The notes: generated by a model from the letters alone, not told the origin. A stretch of DNA of 64,000 nt from Petrolisthes cinctipes (GCA_033782935.1 JAWQEG010000634.1:767001-831000), one strand, 5' to 3'; numbered from the stretch's first letter, positions 8,700-19,030 are shown. Made by a program: numbers and translations.

Positions 8700-9290
8700 T
8701 TACATTAGATAGGGTTAGGTTAGGTTAGGTTAGTCAAAGATGATATTACATTAGATTGGGTTGGGTTAGGTTAGGTTAGTCAAGGAACATTTTACATTAG
8801 ATTGGGTTAGGTTAGGATACTTTAGTTTTTGTGAGGTTAGGTTAGGTTTGGTTAGGTTAGGTTAGGTTAGGTTAGGTTAGGTTAGGTTAGGTTAGTCAAG
8901 GAACATTTTACATTAGGTTGAGTTGAGTTAGATTAGTCTAGTTTTTGGTTAGTTTTAGTTAGGTTTGGTTTGGTTTGGTTAGGTTAGGTTAAGTTAGTTA
9001 AATTAGTCAAGCAACATTTTCATTAGGTTGGGTTAGGTTATGTTAGGTTAGTTTTTAGTTAGGTTAAGTTTGGTTTGGTTATGTTAGGTTAGTTTTGGTT
9101 AGTCAAGCAACATTTTATATTAGGTGGGGTTGGGTTAGGTTAGGTTAGTTTAGTTTTGGTTAATTTTAGTTAGATATGGTTTGATTAGGTTAGTTATGGT
9201 TAGTCAAGCAACATTTTACATTAGGTTGGGTTAAATTAGGTTAGGTTGGGTTGGGTTGGGTTAGGTAACTTAGGTCTGGTTAGGATAGGT
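8700..9290. repeat. Interstitial TTAGG array
   Basis: Blocks of GGTTA pentamers; the longest pure run, 8844-8893, has about ten units. Spacers such as GTCAAGCAACATTTTACATT recur at 8690, 8894, 9007, 9100 and 9205, so the higher-order unit is about 100 bp. The unit matches the arthropod telomeric repeat. Confidence 0.75.
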
Positions 9291-9379
9291 GAGTGAATAA
9301 TTTAGGAAGGAAATGTGTACATGAGTTAAGGTGACTGTTTGTGTATGTGTTCTTACCTATTTGAATTTTTACAGGATTG

Positions 9380-10600
9380 AGTTAAGCTCTAATTTAAAAT
9401 AATTTAAAACCCAATTACAGTATCATATTTTTCTTTAAAGTTATGTTTGTTTTTGGCATATACCACTTCTTCTGGTAGTTTGTTTCATTGACCTATTACT
9501 CTATTTGGAAAGCTATATTTCTGGACATCTTTATGTGTGTGTGTGTGTTTTTTTGGCACACACCACTTCTGCTGGTAATTAGTTCTGTTGATCTATTACT
9601 ATTTGGAAAGCTATATTTCTGTACATCTTTGTCTCCTCTTATTTTAATTAATTCCTTACTGTGACCTTTCATTGAAGGTATTTCTTGTTGACAAAAGTTT
9701 TCTATTATCTATCTTTTCTTTTTCTGTGACACATTTGTAAACCATAATCATATCTCCTCTCTTTCGTCTTTCTTCCAGTTTCAGTAACTTTAATTTCTTT
9801 AGTCTTTCTTCATAGCTTAGTTCTCGTAGACTTGGTACCCATCTTGTTGCTGCTGTTTGTACTTTTTCTAATTTGGTGATGTTTCTTTAAATGTGGGTTC
9901 CATACTACTGCAGTATGTTCCAAGATTATTGGTGCCAATACTGAGCATTGAGGAACTCTGATTGTGACCTTCAGCCACGGAGAATAGTATTGTTCTCATT
10001 TTTCTTCCTACTATGAAATCTTCCATCCATTTTAGTAGTTTTCCTTTCACTCCTCCTTTATGTTGTAATTTCCATATAAGTCTTTAGTGTGGAACTCTGT
10101 CAGAACCTATTTTAAAGTCTAGGTAAATACTATCCAACCATCCTTCTCTTTCTTGGATTTTTTCTGATATTCTTGTACAGTAACTCGGTAAGTTTGTTAC
10201 ACATGATCTTTCCTTCCTAAACCAAAATTGTCTTTCTGTTATCATCATATTTTTCTCCAGGTGTTCAACCCAATTTTTTCTTGTAATCTTTTCCATAATT
10301 TTACACACTATACTTGTTAGTGATACTGGTCTGTAGTTAAGTGAGTCTTGTCTTTCTTAAATAATGGGACTATGTTTGCTTGCTTCCAACTTTCTGGTAA
10401 TTTTCCTTGCTGTAATGAGTTTTGAAATATTATAAATAATGGCTTACTTATTTCTTTAGCACATTCTTTTAATACCCAACATGAAATTTCATCTGGTCCA
10501 CTTGCTTTAGTTTTATCCACAGCTTCCAACTCTTTTTCTATTTATATTCTGCTCACCTCAAGCTCTCTTAGTTGACAAGTGTTTGTGTGTGTATTTTCTT
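9380..10600 (-). mobile_element. Degraded LINE reverse-transcriptase fragment
   Basis: Minus-strand pieces read as a non-LTR reverse transcriptase broken by stops and shifts: KTKASGPDEISCWVLKECAK and LPESWKQANIVPLFKK (10529-10317), QFWFRKERSCVTNL with YLDFKIGSDRVPH (10308-10084), KLLKWMEDFIVGRKMRTI (10050-9868), and a C-terminal LPEEVVYAKNK-like tail near 9470. The tail segment is tandemly duplicated (9440-9530 and 9545-9630). The catalytic YADD is not readable. A clade cannot be assigned. Confidence 0.75.
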
Positions 10601-10812
10601 CTGGTGTGACTACATTTTCCTTTGTGAATATAGACTGGAATTTTGTGTTTAAAATTTCACAAATTTCTTATTCTTTTGTATACATTTTAAACACAAGCAT
10701 GACTACTGCTGGAGCTGTGAGACAGATATCTGCTGTCTTTGAGATACTACTGTACTGTGTGTGTATATGTGTACAGGACAGTAATATATGTATACAGTAT
10801 TTCATATGTGTA

Positions 10813-10993
10813 CACTCGCTCCAAAAACTATCGGTGCATGGTGTGATCGACGACTTCTGAATATCAACTTTCGCAGCTCAGCAGGATTATAAGACTGCCA
10901 ACATATGGCTGGAATTCAAATTTCCCAATACCTATTGTCACGGGTCTCATAATGCTTAGACTAGAGTATGCACCGATAGTTTTGGACCAAGTG
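10813..10993. mobile_element. Tc1/mariner-type MITE
   Basis: Inverted termini CACTCGCTCCAAAAACTATC and GATAGTTTTGGACCAAGTG, each bounded by TA (10811-10812, 10994-10995). The arms extend through GGTGCAT/ATGCACC. Nonautonomous, 181 bp. Confidence 0.75.
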
Positions 10994-11127
10994 TACAGTA
11001 CTTTATTATATGTGTACAGAAAAGTTAATACAGTATAGAGATAAAACAAATAATAAAGAGACAGAGAAATAAAACTGATAATGAAACTGAGAATAGCTAA
11101 AACAATGAGCCCTCAATTTAATGGGGT

Positions 11128-11290
11128 AATAATACACTTTTGATACATTGGAGTTCCTTGATTCCTCCAAAGTATGCCAGGAAACAACAGGACCAGATGA
11201 ACAACAATAATGGTGGCCTGTTGTTGTTGTTGCTTGGAATAGTTTGGAGGAACTAGTTGCTCCAGATATACTACCAACCCTATAATATAC
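11128..11290 (+). repeat. TTAA MITE family A copy
   Basis: GGGGTAATACACTTTTGATA, TTGATTCCTCCAAAGTATGC, central AATAATGGTGGCCTGTTG, then ATAGTTTGGAGGAACTAGTTG and a degraded terminus. Confidence 0.7.
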
Positions 11291-11450
11291 TCTTAATTAA
11301 GGTTCAAACACTTGCTGATGGTAAATGTGGAGCAACTGATTCCTCCAAACTATGCCATGAATCAGATAACACCCCCATTTGTAATATTGAGTTTGTATGT
11401 TTCCTGCCACAGTTTGGAGGAATCAGGAGCCCTATAATTTACAACAAAAA
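11291..11450 (+). repeat. TTAA MITE, mixed A/B copy
   Basis: Directly abuts the previous copy. Left arm like family A (GATGGTAAATGTGGAGCAAC), right arm like family B (CACAGTTTGGAGGAATCAGG). The hairpin core TGATTCCTCCAAACTATGCC is intact. Confidence 0.6.
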
Positions 11451-11463
11451 GAACACTTCTCAT

Positions 11464-11700
11464 TAAACACACACACACACACACAAACACAAACACACAG
11501 CAAGGCAAATAACTAACCTCATTGTTGTGTGTGTGTGTGTGTGTGTGTTTTGTATGTATATGTGTTTGTGTATATGTTTGTATGTGTGCGTGTGTGTGCG
11601 TTTTGTGTGTGTGTGTGTGTGTGTGTTGTATGTGTGTTTTGTATGTGTGTGTGTATGTTTTGTATGTGTGTGCATGTTTGTGCATGTGTGTGTGTGTGTA
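11464..11700. repeat. (AC)n then (GT)n, opposed microsatellites
   Basis: An AC-rich block (11464-11500) faces a long GT-rich block (11525-11699), giving a self-complementary stretch immediately before the 11702 exon. The GT block takes the place of a normal polypyrimidine tract before the TAG acceptor. Confidence 0.85.
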
Positions 11701-11701
11701 G

Positions 11702-12124
11702 ACATATTACCAACAGGAGACGTGGGTGTCAGTGAAACAGATCATCAACAAGGCTTACCACCTTCATTATAAATACACACAAACAAACAACAACAACAAC
11801 AAAGAGAAAGAAGGAGCAAGAGGAGGAGAAACAAGAGCAAGGGAAAGAGAAGAAAGAGGAAGAGGAGCAAAAGAAGGAAAAGAAAGAGGAAGAGGAGCAA
11901 AAGAAGGAGGAGAAAGAGGAAGAGGAGCAAGAGAAAGAGAAGGAAGAGCAAAAGAAGAAGGAGGAAGAGAAGGAAGAGCAAGAGGAGAAGGAGACAGAGT
12001 AAAACCCAGAGTTGTAATAAATGATGATATGAATTATTTGTTAACGTTGTTTGGAAAGTTTGAATGTCTTCCTCCAAATGGACTACCACACTTCACTATT
12101 GGAACTCTACATAATGAACAACAG
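11702..12124 (+). CDS. TBC1D31: TBC1D31 exon (post-TBC region with charged insert)
   Basis: 141 codons, phase 0 at both ends, donor gtataa after CAG. It opens with ETWVSVKQIINKAYHLHYKY and closes with NDDMNYLLTLFGKFECLPPN and GLPHFTIGTLHNEQQ, both of which fit the region after the TBC domain. Between them a purine-only tract (11801-12000) encodes about 65 residues rich in Arg, Glu and Gly (REREERGRGAKEG repeats). The acceptor is either TGTAG at 11697-11701 or CAACAG 15 bases further on; both keep the frame. Confidence 0.75.
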
Positions 12125-12180
12125 GTATAATATATACTATGGTTGGTATGTAATAATATTAATATAGTGTGGTTTTGGTA

Positions 12181-12320
12181 CAGTCACGAGCACTAATAAG
12201 CTTTGGTTGAAGCTTTGAACAGACCAATTCACCACGAAGTAATTCCAATGGAGATCTTATTGTGCATTTTTTTTATTGTCTCTAGGTATTCGAAGCACAC
12301 CTGTATACTTATTAGTGCTG
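12181..12320. mobile_element. TA-flanked MITE, first of a back-to-back pair
   Basis: Inverted termini CAGTCACGAGCACTAATAAG and CTTATTAGTGCTG, with TA at 12179-12180 and 12321-12322. Tc1/mariner type by its TA, nonautonomous. Confidence 0.7.
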
Positions 12321-12322
12321 TA

Positions 12323-12535
12323 CAGCCGGCAGCATCAATTCGCGTCCATCTCATGTACTTAATATTGCTAATATGACCAGATAGTTGCATTCTGAACCAG
12401 TTTTTATTCCAATAACATACGTAATTTACCAATATGAGAACTATATCTGTCATCTCTGCATTAAAACTGTATTACAACATCACTATAGCTAATACATACA
12501 CAGGTGGAAATGAAGCGAACTTATGCTGCCGACTG
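12323..12535. mobile_element. TA-flanked MITE, CAGCCGGCAGCAT family
   Basis: Inverted termini CAGCCGGCAGCATCAATTCG and GCGAACTTATGCTGCCGACTG. The left TA is the same dinucleotide that ends the preceding element; the right TA is 12536-12537. A relative in reverse orientation is at 17919-18145. Confidence 0.75.
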
Positions 12536-12537
12536 TA

Positions 12538-12819
12538 CCATACATAGCCATTGTATCAGTACCATTGTGTACTATATAGTGTATACGATGCAAGAATATT
12601 TTATTGAGGGTATAGTATTGCCTCCATGCATGTCCATTGTACCAGAACCACATCATTGTACAGTATGTCTTTCATAATTACATATTTATGACAGATATTA
12701 CATGATATAAAAATATCTTATGATTGTATTAACTTTAAATATAAAGATATGAACACAACAACTATATCACAAAACACATCATCTATATACTGTACATCAC
12801 AAAACACATCAACTATATA
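12538..12819. other. Intron sequence with early 25-bp minisatellite units
   Basis: AT-rich DNA with no coding signal; from about 12760 it contains three diverged units with CACAAAACACATCA that belong to the array resuming at 13795 beyond the Tigger-like insertion. Confidence 0.6.
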
Positions 12820-13792
12820 CAGTAAAAGTCCTGTAATCCTTATTGCAGGGGACTGAAGGTCATCCGGACTATTGTTTTTTTCGGACTATTGGTTGGACCT
12901 CCAAATACAAATATGGAAAAAGAAACGCACAAATTATAGGATTACAGTCAACCCTCGCTATCTCGGATCAATTGGAGGAAGACCCTTGTTGAGTTATCAG
13001 AAGATCCGAGATATCCGAGGGCTTAAATTTGATGCGTACGACTGTCTGCCTGCACACCCACTCTCAAAACTACGTGTGCTTTCACTCGTATCTCTGGTTT
13101 CCATACACTGCTAGTGACTAAAAATAATTCTAAACTTGAGCCCAAAGTATGAAAAATGAATGTTTTTAAAGGTTGTTCATTTTAAAAGGGTAGACCTAAT
13201 AGCGTGGGTGTAGTGAGTGAGGGTGATGGTTGACAAGTTCAGTTATCACCAATAATCCATGAGGTTCTACTCATACAAATACATTTCCTCAGTTTATATT
13301 AATTATTCTTTGTAATTTTCTCATACAATCACTTGTACTTTTCACCATATCAAATGTCTGTACCGGGATATGCGTTAAAAGTATGAAAAATGCCCGTTTT
13401 GAGAAGTTGTTCGCTATAAAGGGGTTAGGCTTATCACGAGTGTATCAAGCGAGCGTGAGGGTGATAGTGGGGTGGAAAGATCAGTTACCACCTAACTCAT
13501 TGAATTTTCATTTGTGCACCAACATTCCTTAGTTTGTATTCAATAATTTTGGTAATTTTCTTTTAAAATAACTTCCACTGAATATTAATTTGTGCATAGG
13601 TACGCCTAATGGCTGGGAGAGTGTGGGTGGCCCAGCTGTACGTGAGTCAAATAGGCATATGTGACGACGCACCCGGAAAATCCCAGCATAGGCCACTCGG
13701 GCACCAAAATTGAAATTTTTATTACCACTCTAAAAAATCCGGACTATTGGGATTTTCGGAGTATCCGTGGTCGGATTAACGGACTTTTACTG
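12820..13792. mobile_element. Tigger/pogo-like nonautonomous transposon
   Basis: Inverted termini CAGTAAAAGTCCTGTAATCC and GGATTAACGGACTTTTACTG, flanked by TA (12818-12819, 13793-13794). A second, internal terminus (CAACCCTCGCTATCTCGGAT near 12951) resembles the repeats at 19563 and 33640, so it may be a composite. It interrupts the 25-bp minisatellite. About 970 bp, no transposase. Confidence 0.72.
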
Positions 13793-13794
13793 TA

Positions 13795-14905
13795 TATCAC
13801 AAAACACATCAACTATATATATCACAAAACACATCAACTATATATATCACAAAACACATCAACTATATATATCACAAACCACATCAACTATATATATCAC
13901 AAAACACATCAACTATATATACCACAAAACACATCAACTATATATACCACAAAACACATCAACTATATATATCACAAACCACATCAACTATATATATCAC
14001 AAAACACATCAACTATATATATCACAAAACACATCAACTATATATATCACAAAACACATCAACTATATATATCACAAAACACATCAACTATACAGTATAC
14101 AGTATATCACAAAACACATCAACTATATATATAACAAAACACATCAACTATATATACCACAAAACACATCAACTATATATACCACAAAACACATCAACTA
14201 TATATATCACAAAACACATCAACTATATATATCACAAAACACATCAACTATATATATCACAAAACACATCAACTATATATATCACAAAACACATCAACTA
14301 TATATACCACAAAACACATCAACTATATATATCACAAAACACATCAACTATATATATCACAAAACACATCAACTATATATATCACAAAACACATCAACTA
14401 TATATATCACAAAACACATCAACTATATATATCACAAAACACATCAACTATATATATCACAAAACACATCAACTATATATATCACAAAACACATCAACTA
14501 TATATATCACAAAACACATCAACTATATATATCACAAAACACATCAACTATATATATCACAAAACACATCAACTATATATATCACAAAACACATCAACTA
14601 TATATATCACAAAACACATCAACTATATATATCACAAAACACATCAACTATATATATCACAAAACACATCAACTATATATATCACAAAACACATCAACTA
14701 TATATATCACAAAACACATCAACTATATATATCACAAAACACATCAACTATATATATCACAAAACACATCAACTATATATATCACAAAACACATCAACTA
14801 TATATATCACAAAACACATCAACTATATATATCACAAAACACATCAACTATATATATCACAAAACACAACAACTATACAGTATACAGTATATCACAAAAC
14901 ACATC
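13795..14905. repeat. 25-bp minisatellite, about 44 units
   Basis: Unit ATCACAAAACACATCAACTA followed by TATAT, nearly identical from unit to unit. Two units carry ATACAGTATACAGT inserts (14090, 14874). Because 25 leaves remainder 1 when divided by 3 and the unit has no stop in this register, the array reads open in successive frames as a 417-codon repeat peptide. I do not treat it as a gene. Confidence 0.95.
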
Positions 14906-15028
14906 AACAGGCCATCGTCATTATAATTTTTGTTCATCTGGTCGTGTTTGTTTCCTGGCATACTTTGGAGGAATCAAGGCACTCAAATGTACCAAAAGTG
15001 TATTGTTATTTCCTCCTTAAATAACAAA
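14906..15028 (+). repeat. TTAA MITE family A, right half
   Basis: AGGCCATCGTCATTATAATT, CCTGGCATACTTTGGAGGAA, CAAATGTACCAAAAGTGTAT, ending TCCTCCTTAA. The left half seems to have been lost at the junction with the minisatellite. Confidence 0.65.
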
Positions 15029-15043
15029 AATTTCTGCCCACAG

Positions 15044-15158
15044 ATTGACAACTTGGAAGAGGAAATGTGTCAAAGAGAAAACATTAATATCAACAACAAC
15101 AACAACAACTTAGCAAAGACCAAACAACAACAGCAACAACAACAGGCAGAGGACATGG
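15044..15158 (+). CDS. TBC1D31: TBC1D31 exon (coiled-coil start, poly-Asn/poly-Gln)
   Basis: Acceptor CTGCCCACAG, phase 0; ends ATG G before gtatgt (phase 1). It encodes IDNLEEEMCQRENININ, then runs of Asn and Gln (NNNNNN, QQQQQQQ) and AEDM. Vertebrate TBC1D31 has a charged Glu/Arg/Gln helix here. The AAC and CAA runs look like recent trinucleotide expansion inside the exon. Confidence 0.65.
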
Positions 15159-16035
15159 GTATGTATATAATTATGTGTGATAAGAGTGTGTGTGTGTATG
15201 TGTGTGTCAAAACAACAACAAAAACAACTTAAACTATACTTCATTCATTTTATATATGACACTCGAGCGCTCTAACACCTACTGACTCCACTCCCCATCC
15301 TGAGCCAGGGTACCTGTACACTCAGCCCACCCCCTTCCCCTCCTACCCATATTTATTTACTGTTGAAATTGATAACAATACCTTGTCATACTACGTAATT
15401 AACGCAATAAACATGTAAACAGAAATACTGTAATGCTTACTGAGTCTTCGGTGGTGACCTCGGTTTCAGTTGCTGTGGCGTAACAATATATATAAAATTT
15501 ATGATAGCTGTGTTTGTTGTGTGATAACCAGCCTTCCAAATTACCCCCGCTGCTCATGGAAAGTAACAAGGCGACCACCAACACCATCATGTAATAAGAG
15601 TTTGAACAGCAAGTCAACACCTGCTCCTGGAAATGGTCTCAGCTGGGATTACTCACAGAGCAAAATGGCTACAGTGTAATTGCCCCTTATTGAGGGACTG
15701 TTGGGCTGAAATATTATCCATTCCTGACTACATTACATCTAGTACTACAGACGATATCACACTTGCAATACTAACTAAAATCTCTCCCTTACTGCCTAGC
15801 TTGTCTTGTGGCATGGTACAATTTCACATAATGTTCTTAGTTAACTGGCAATAAAAAACTGGCTCACTTTTTTCATGTATATCTTGTTCATAACACTAAA
15901 TATCATATCTAAATTATTTGCTATATAACCAATAAACACATAACCATCCTATCCTAATATAAGTAGCCCAAACTATACCACAGGTACAGAAGTTACACAT
16001 AAAGCCCCTAATGTGTTCTCCTCTCTCCTTAACAG
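15159..16035 (+). other. Intron of TBC1D31
   Basis: No coding signal. 15241-15360 is C-rich unique sequence. 15700-15860 resembles the tandem units at 28030-28250 (ending TTCTTAGTTAACTGGC). Confidence 0.5.
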
Positions 16036-16120
16036 TGTATACAGTGGCAAGGACAGAACTGTGGCAGCAACAACAACAATGTCTTGATTCCATTATTAAT
16101 ATACGTAAACGACACCTGTG
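16036..16120 (+). CDS. TBC1D31: TBC1D31 exon (coiled coil)
   Basis: The acceptor CTCCTTAACAG joins G + TG to give Val. It encodes VYTVARTELWQQQQQCLDSI and INIRKRHLW, similar in character to the family's EEEKMIQQRQRLAAVKREL helix. It ends TG before gtgagt, so the next exon must begin with C, G or T to avoid a stop. I could not find that exon. Lowest certainty of the series, but acceptor, frame and donor all agree. Confidence 0.65.
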
Positions 16121-16299
16121 GTGAGTGCACAGTTCTAAATGCAAGCTGCATTAATACAAACTTTTTATTTTGCAAGTTGTACAGTACAATTAGGTTGATC
16201 TTGTAACAAAGTGAGCCATATAGAGAACCATTTGTACAGTCAGAGATAAATGTGAACACAAGCATTGTGGTGGTAACAGAACTATATGACAAGTCTATG

Positions 16300-16470
16300 T
16301 TAAGGGGACAGTACAGTGTTGGTAGTAAATCTGGACCAACTGATTCCTTCAAACTATTCCAAGCAACAACAGGCTACCATTATTTTTGTTAATCTAGCTC
16401 TGTTTTTTACCTGGCATACTTTGGAAGAATCAAGGCACTCCATTGTAACAAAAGTATATGAACCCTTTAA
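16300..16470 (+). mobile_element. TTAA MITE family A, best complete copy
   Basis: Starts TTAAGGGGACAGTACAGTG and ends AACCCTTTAA, so TTAA bounds both sides as in piggyBac-type insertions. Inside, ACTGATTCCTTCAAACTATT pairs with the ACTTTGGAAGAATCAAGG region around a centre near CAGGCTACCATTATTTTTG. About 170 bp, noncoding. TTAA as target duplication is family knowledge for piggyBac; membership is inferred. Confidence 0.7.
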
Positions 16471-16498
16471 AATGACCTACCAATAACATTTACAAGTC

Positions 16499-16645
16499 CT
16501 TAAGGGCACATTAGAGCATCTTGATTCCTCCAAACTATGTCAGGAAACAACAGGACCAGAATAACAAAAATATTGGTGGCTTGTTGCTGTTGCTTGGAAT
16601 GGTTTAGAGGAATCAGCTGCTCCAGATTTATCACCAACACTCTAC
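16499..16645 (+). mobile_element. TTAA MITE family A copy
   Basis: Begins CTTAAGGGCACATTAGAGCA, core TTGATTCCTCCAAACTATGT, then GGTTTAGAGGAATCAGCTGC. The right end is degraded after ACACTCTAC. Confidence 0.65.
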
Positions 16646-16711
16646 ATGTATAATTTTATAACTCTTGGATTCTGACTGTACCAAACACACACATAAAATT
16701 GTCATTGGTTA

Positions 16712-16832
16712 GGTTGTATGCAAGAACATCCGTATGTGGTGGTATTGACGATGGCATGGTACTGGTGCGATGGCCGTATTGGTACCGGTACTACGCCATT
16801 ATATGCACCACAAATATTCTTGAATATGGCCC
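16712..16832. mobile_element. MITE of the 8106 family
   Basis: Left terminus GTTGTATGCAAGAACATCC, right terminus TATTCTTGAATATGGCCC; the inner ATGGCATGGTACTGGTGCGA pairs with GTACCGGTACTACGCCAT. Confidence 0.65.
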
Positions 16833-17200
16833 AGTGTAACTCCATAAACACTCACAGTAACCTACAATGATATCTTGAACTGTTGTTGTAGTTGTTGTTG
16901 TTGTTGTAGAAGGAAGGAACAACAACAAACAACAACACACACATACAGACAGTAGCTCTATATACACTCACAGTAACTAGTGATGCTTGTACTGTTGTTA
17001 TTTTTGTTGTTGTAGATGGAAGAACACAGTGGACAACAAACAATGAAGGTCGTTAAGGGACCCTGTAATGTAGTCAGAAAATTAGAGGTAAATAAGTCCT
17101 TCAAATATTGCCACCTACTGTATATGGAATGAGCTTGTTTTGTGGCATAGTCAGAAGGAATCAGAAGTCTCCAATTATCATACACGATCACAGGGTCCTT

Positions 17201-17427
17201 CAGGGGGTGCGGGAGTAGGGGACAGGCTTGGGGGGGGGGGTTTGGGGGCTGTGGGAATAGGGGGACAGGCTTGGGGTGGGTAGAAAGCCTGTCCCCTATT
17301 GCCGCACCCCCCTAACCCCCCCCCCCCCAAGCCTGTTCCCCTACTCCTGCACCCCCCAAAACCCCCCCAAGCCTGTTCCCCTACTCCTGCACCCCCCAAG
17401 CCTGTCCCCCTATTCCCGCACCCCCTT
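17201..17427. mobile_element. G-rich palindromic element
   Basis: Left GGGGGTGCGGGAGTAGGGGA, right CCCGCACCCCC followed by TTAA (17424-17427); the left boundary reads TTCA, probably a mutated TTAA. The left arm has two G-rich units, the right arm four C-rich ones, turning at AAAGCCTGTCCCC. Confidence 0.65.
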
Positions 17428-17548
17428 AAGTCTCTCATACAACTGCTACTCTCCACAAATCTGTAACAAAATACAAACCAAATAATTTACGGATGGCACA
17501 GGAAGGAAGAAAGATAAATAATTATGCTAAGATATGCATCAAGGTTAA

Positions 17549-17823
17549 CGAGGTAATACACTTTTGGTATATTAGAGCACCTCGATTCCTTCAAAGTATG
17601 CCAGGAAACGGGATCAGGTTAAGAAAAATAATGATGGCCTGTTGCTTGGAATAATCTGGAGGAGTCAGTAGTATGGGGAGACTTTCTTGATGGTAAATTG
17701 GAGGGCTAGGAACACAACAGATTCCCTATTAGCAATATTGAGGGCATTTGTTTCCTGGCATAGTTTGGAGAAATCACAGACCGTTCAATTCACCAACAAG
17801 AGAATCTCCCCTTAATTAATTAA
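17549..17823 (+). repeat. TTAA MITE, family A joined to family B
   Basis: The A-type left part (GGTAATACACTTTTGGTATA, GATTCCTTCAAAGTATGCCA) passes into a B-type right part (AATTGGAGGGCTAGGAACAC ... GAGAATCTCCCCTTAATTAA). It looks like a B element inserted in, or recombined with, an A element. Confidence 0.6.
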
Positions 17824-17918
17824 AAGGATTACATTCAATATTAAACCTTTATAATTTTAGTGTAATACATTTGAAGACTGTAGGCACCATCTATTTGTAC
17901 ATCCATTAGTCCAATGTA

Positions 17919-18145
17919 CAGTTGGCAACATAAGTTCATTCCCACCTGTGAAAGTACAAGCCTATGTAGATATTGTAACACTATTTAAATGCAGAGATTA
18001 CATACAGACATAGCCTACTTCTCATGAGGTAAATTATATATTATGTTGTTAGTATAAAAACTGGTTCAAAATGCAACTTTACCTGGACACAATTATGAAG
18101 TACAAGAGATGGGTAATCAGTCAGCAAAACATTGCCTACAGTATA
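17919..18145 (-). mobile_element. MITE of the 12323 family
   Basis: Terminus CAGTTGGCAACATAAGTTCA, then TTTAAATGCAGAGATTACAT and AAAAACTGGTTCAAAATGCA, all matching the 12323-12535 element in reverse order. The far terminus is not clear. Confidence 0.65.
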
Positions 18146-18214
18146 TATGTGCAGAATAAAGATGGCCCATTTTAACCAATGCTCTGTGTATGAATTCCTG
18201 AGGCCGACTGTACA

Positions 18215-18557
18215 AAAAGGGTTGACTGTACACACATTCATTACAAAGAGGGTTTACTATACACACATTCATTACAAAGAGGGTTTACTATACACACATT
18301 CATTACAAAGAGGGTTTACTGTACACACATTCATTACAAAGAGGGTTTACTGTACACACATTCATTACAAAGAGGGTTTACTATACACACATTCATTACA
18401 AAGAGGGTTTACTATACACACATTCATTACAAAGAGGGTTTACTGTACACACATTCATTACAAAGAGGGTTTACTATACACACATTCATTACAAAGAGGG
18501 TTTACTGTACACACATGCATTACAAAGAGGGTTTACTATACACACATTCATTACAAA
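18215..18557. repeat. 31-bp minisatellite, about 11 units
   Basis: Unit TACAAAGAGGGTTTACTGTA followed by CACACATTCAT, with T/C variants (CTGTAC or CTATAC). 31 also leaves remainder 1 by 3, so a 161-codon open frame results. The first unit follows a mariner-like terminus (GAGGCCGACTGTAC at 18199-18212). Confidence 0.95.
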
Positions 18558-18586
18558 CTGTACAAGAAAGTGACACACAAATTGAC

Positions 18587-19030
18587 AAATCTGGAGCAAC
18601 TGACTCCTCCAAACTAAACTATACCGAGCAACCGATTCCTCCAAACTATTCCAAGCAACAACAGGCCACCATTATTTGTGTTAATCCAGCTCTGTTTGAT
18701 TCCTGGCATACTTTTAAGGGGGTGTGGGAGTAGGGGACAGGCTTGGGGGGGGGGGTGTTGGGGGGTACGGGAATAGGGGGACAGGCTTGGGGTGGGTAGA
18801 AAGCCTGTCCCCTATTCCCGCAACCCCCTAACCCCCTCCCGCCCCAGCCTGTCCCCCTACTCCCGCACCCCCCCAAGCCTGTCCCCTACTCCCGCACCCC
18901 CCTAAACCCCCCCCAAGCCTGTCCCCTACTCCCGCACCCCCCTAAACCCCCCCCCAAGCCTGTCCCCCTATTCCCGCACCCCCTTAAGTAATCAAGGCAC
19001 TCCAATGTACCAAAGTGTTTTATTACCCCT
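18587..19030 (+). mobile_element. TTAA MITE family A copy interrupted by a G-rich element
   Basis: Left arm CTGGAGCAACTGACTCCTCC, partly duplicated (ACCGATTCCTCCAAACTATT), centre CAGGCCACCATTATTTGTG, then TTCCTGGCATACTT directly before the insertion at 18714. The right arm resumes with AATCAAGGCACTCCAATGTA. Confidence 0.7.
18718..18983. mobile_element. G-rich palindromic element with TTAA target duplication
   Basis: GGGGGTGTGGGAGTAGGGGA at the left and CCCGCACCCCC at the right, with TTAA at 18714-18717 and 18984-18987. The interrupted MITE lines up across the junction, which is what fixes both ends. The left arm has two G-rich units, the right arm five C-rich ones. Confidence 0.75.

Noticed and set aside
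13661..15020. Long ORFs over the 25-bp minisatellite
   Set aside because: They follow from the repeat period and lack of stops, with no start context or homologous domain.
16905..17094. Possible next TBC1D31 exons after GTAG acceptors (one reading MEEHSGQQTMKVVK)
   Set aside because: Both begin with A, giving a TGA stop at the junction, and the two segments are copies of each other that recur near 29600 and 31150.
18132..18617. 161-codon ORF with HTFITKRVY repeats
   Set aside because: Translation of the 31-bp minisatellite.
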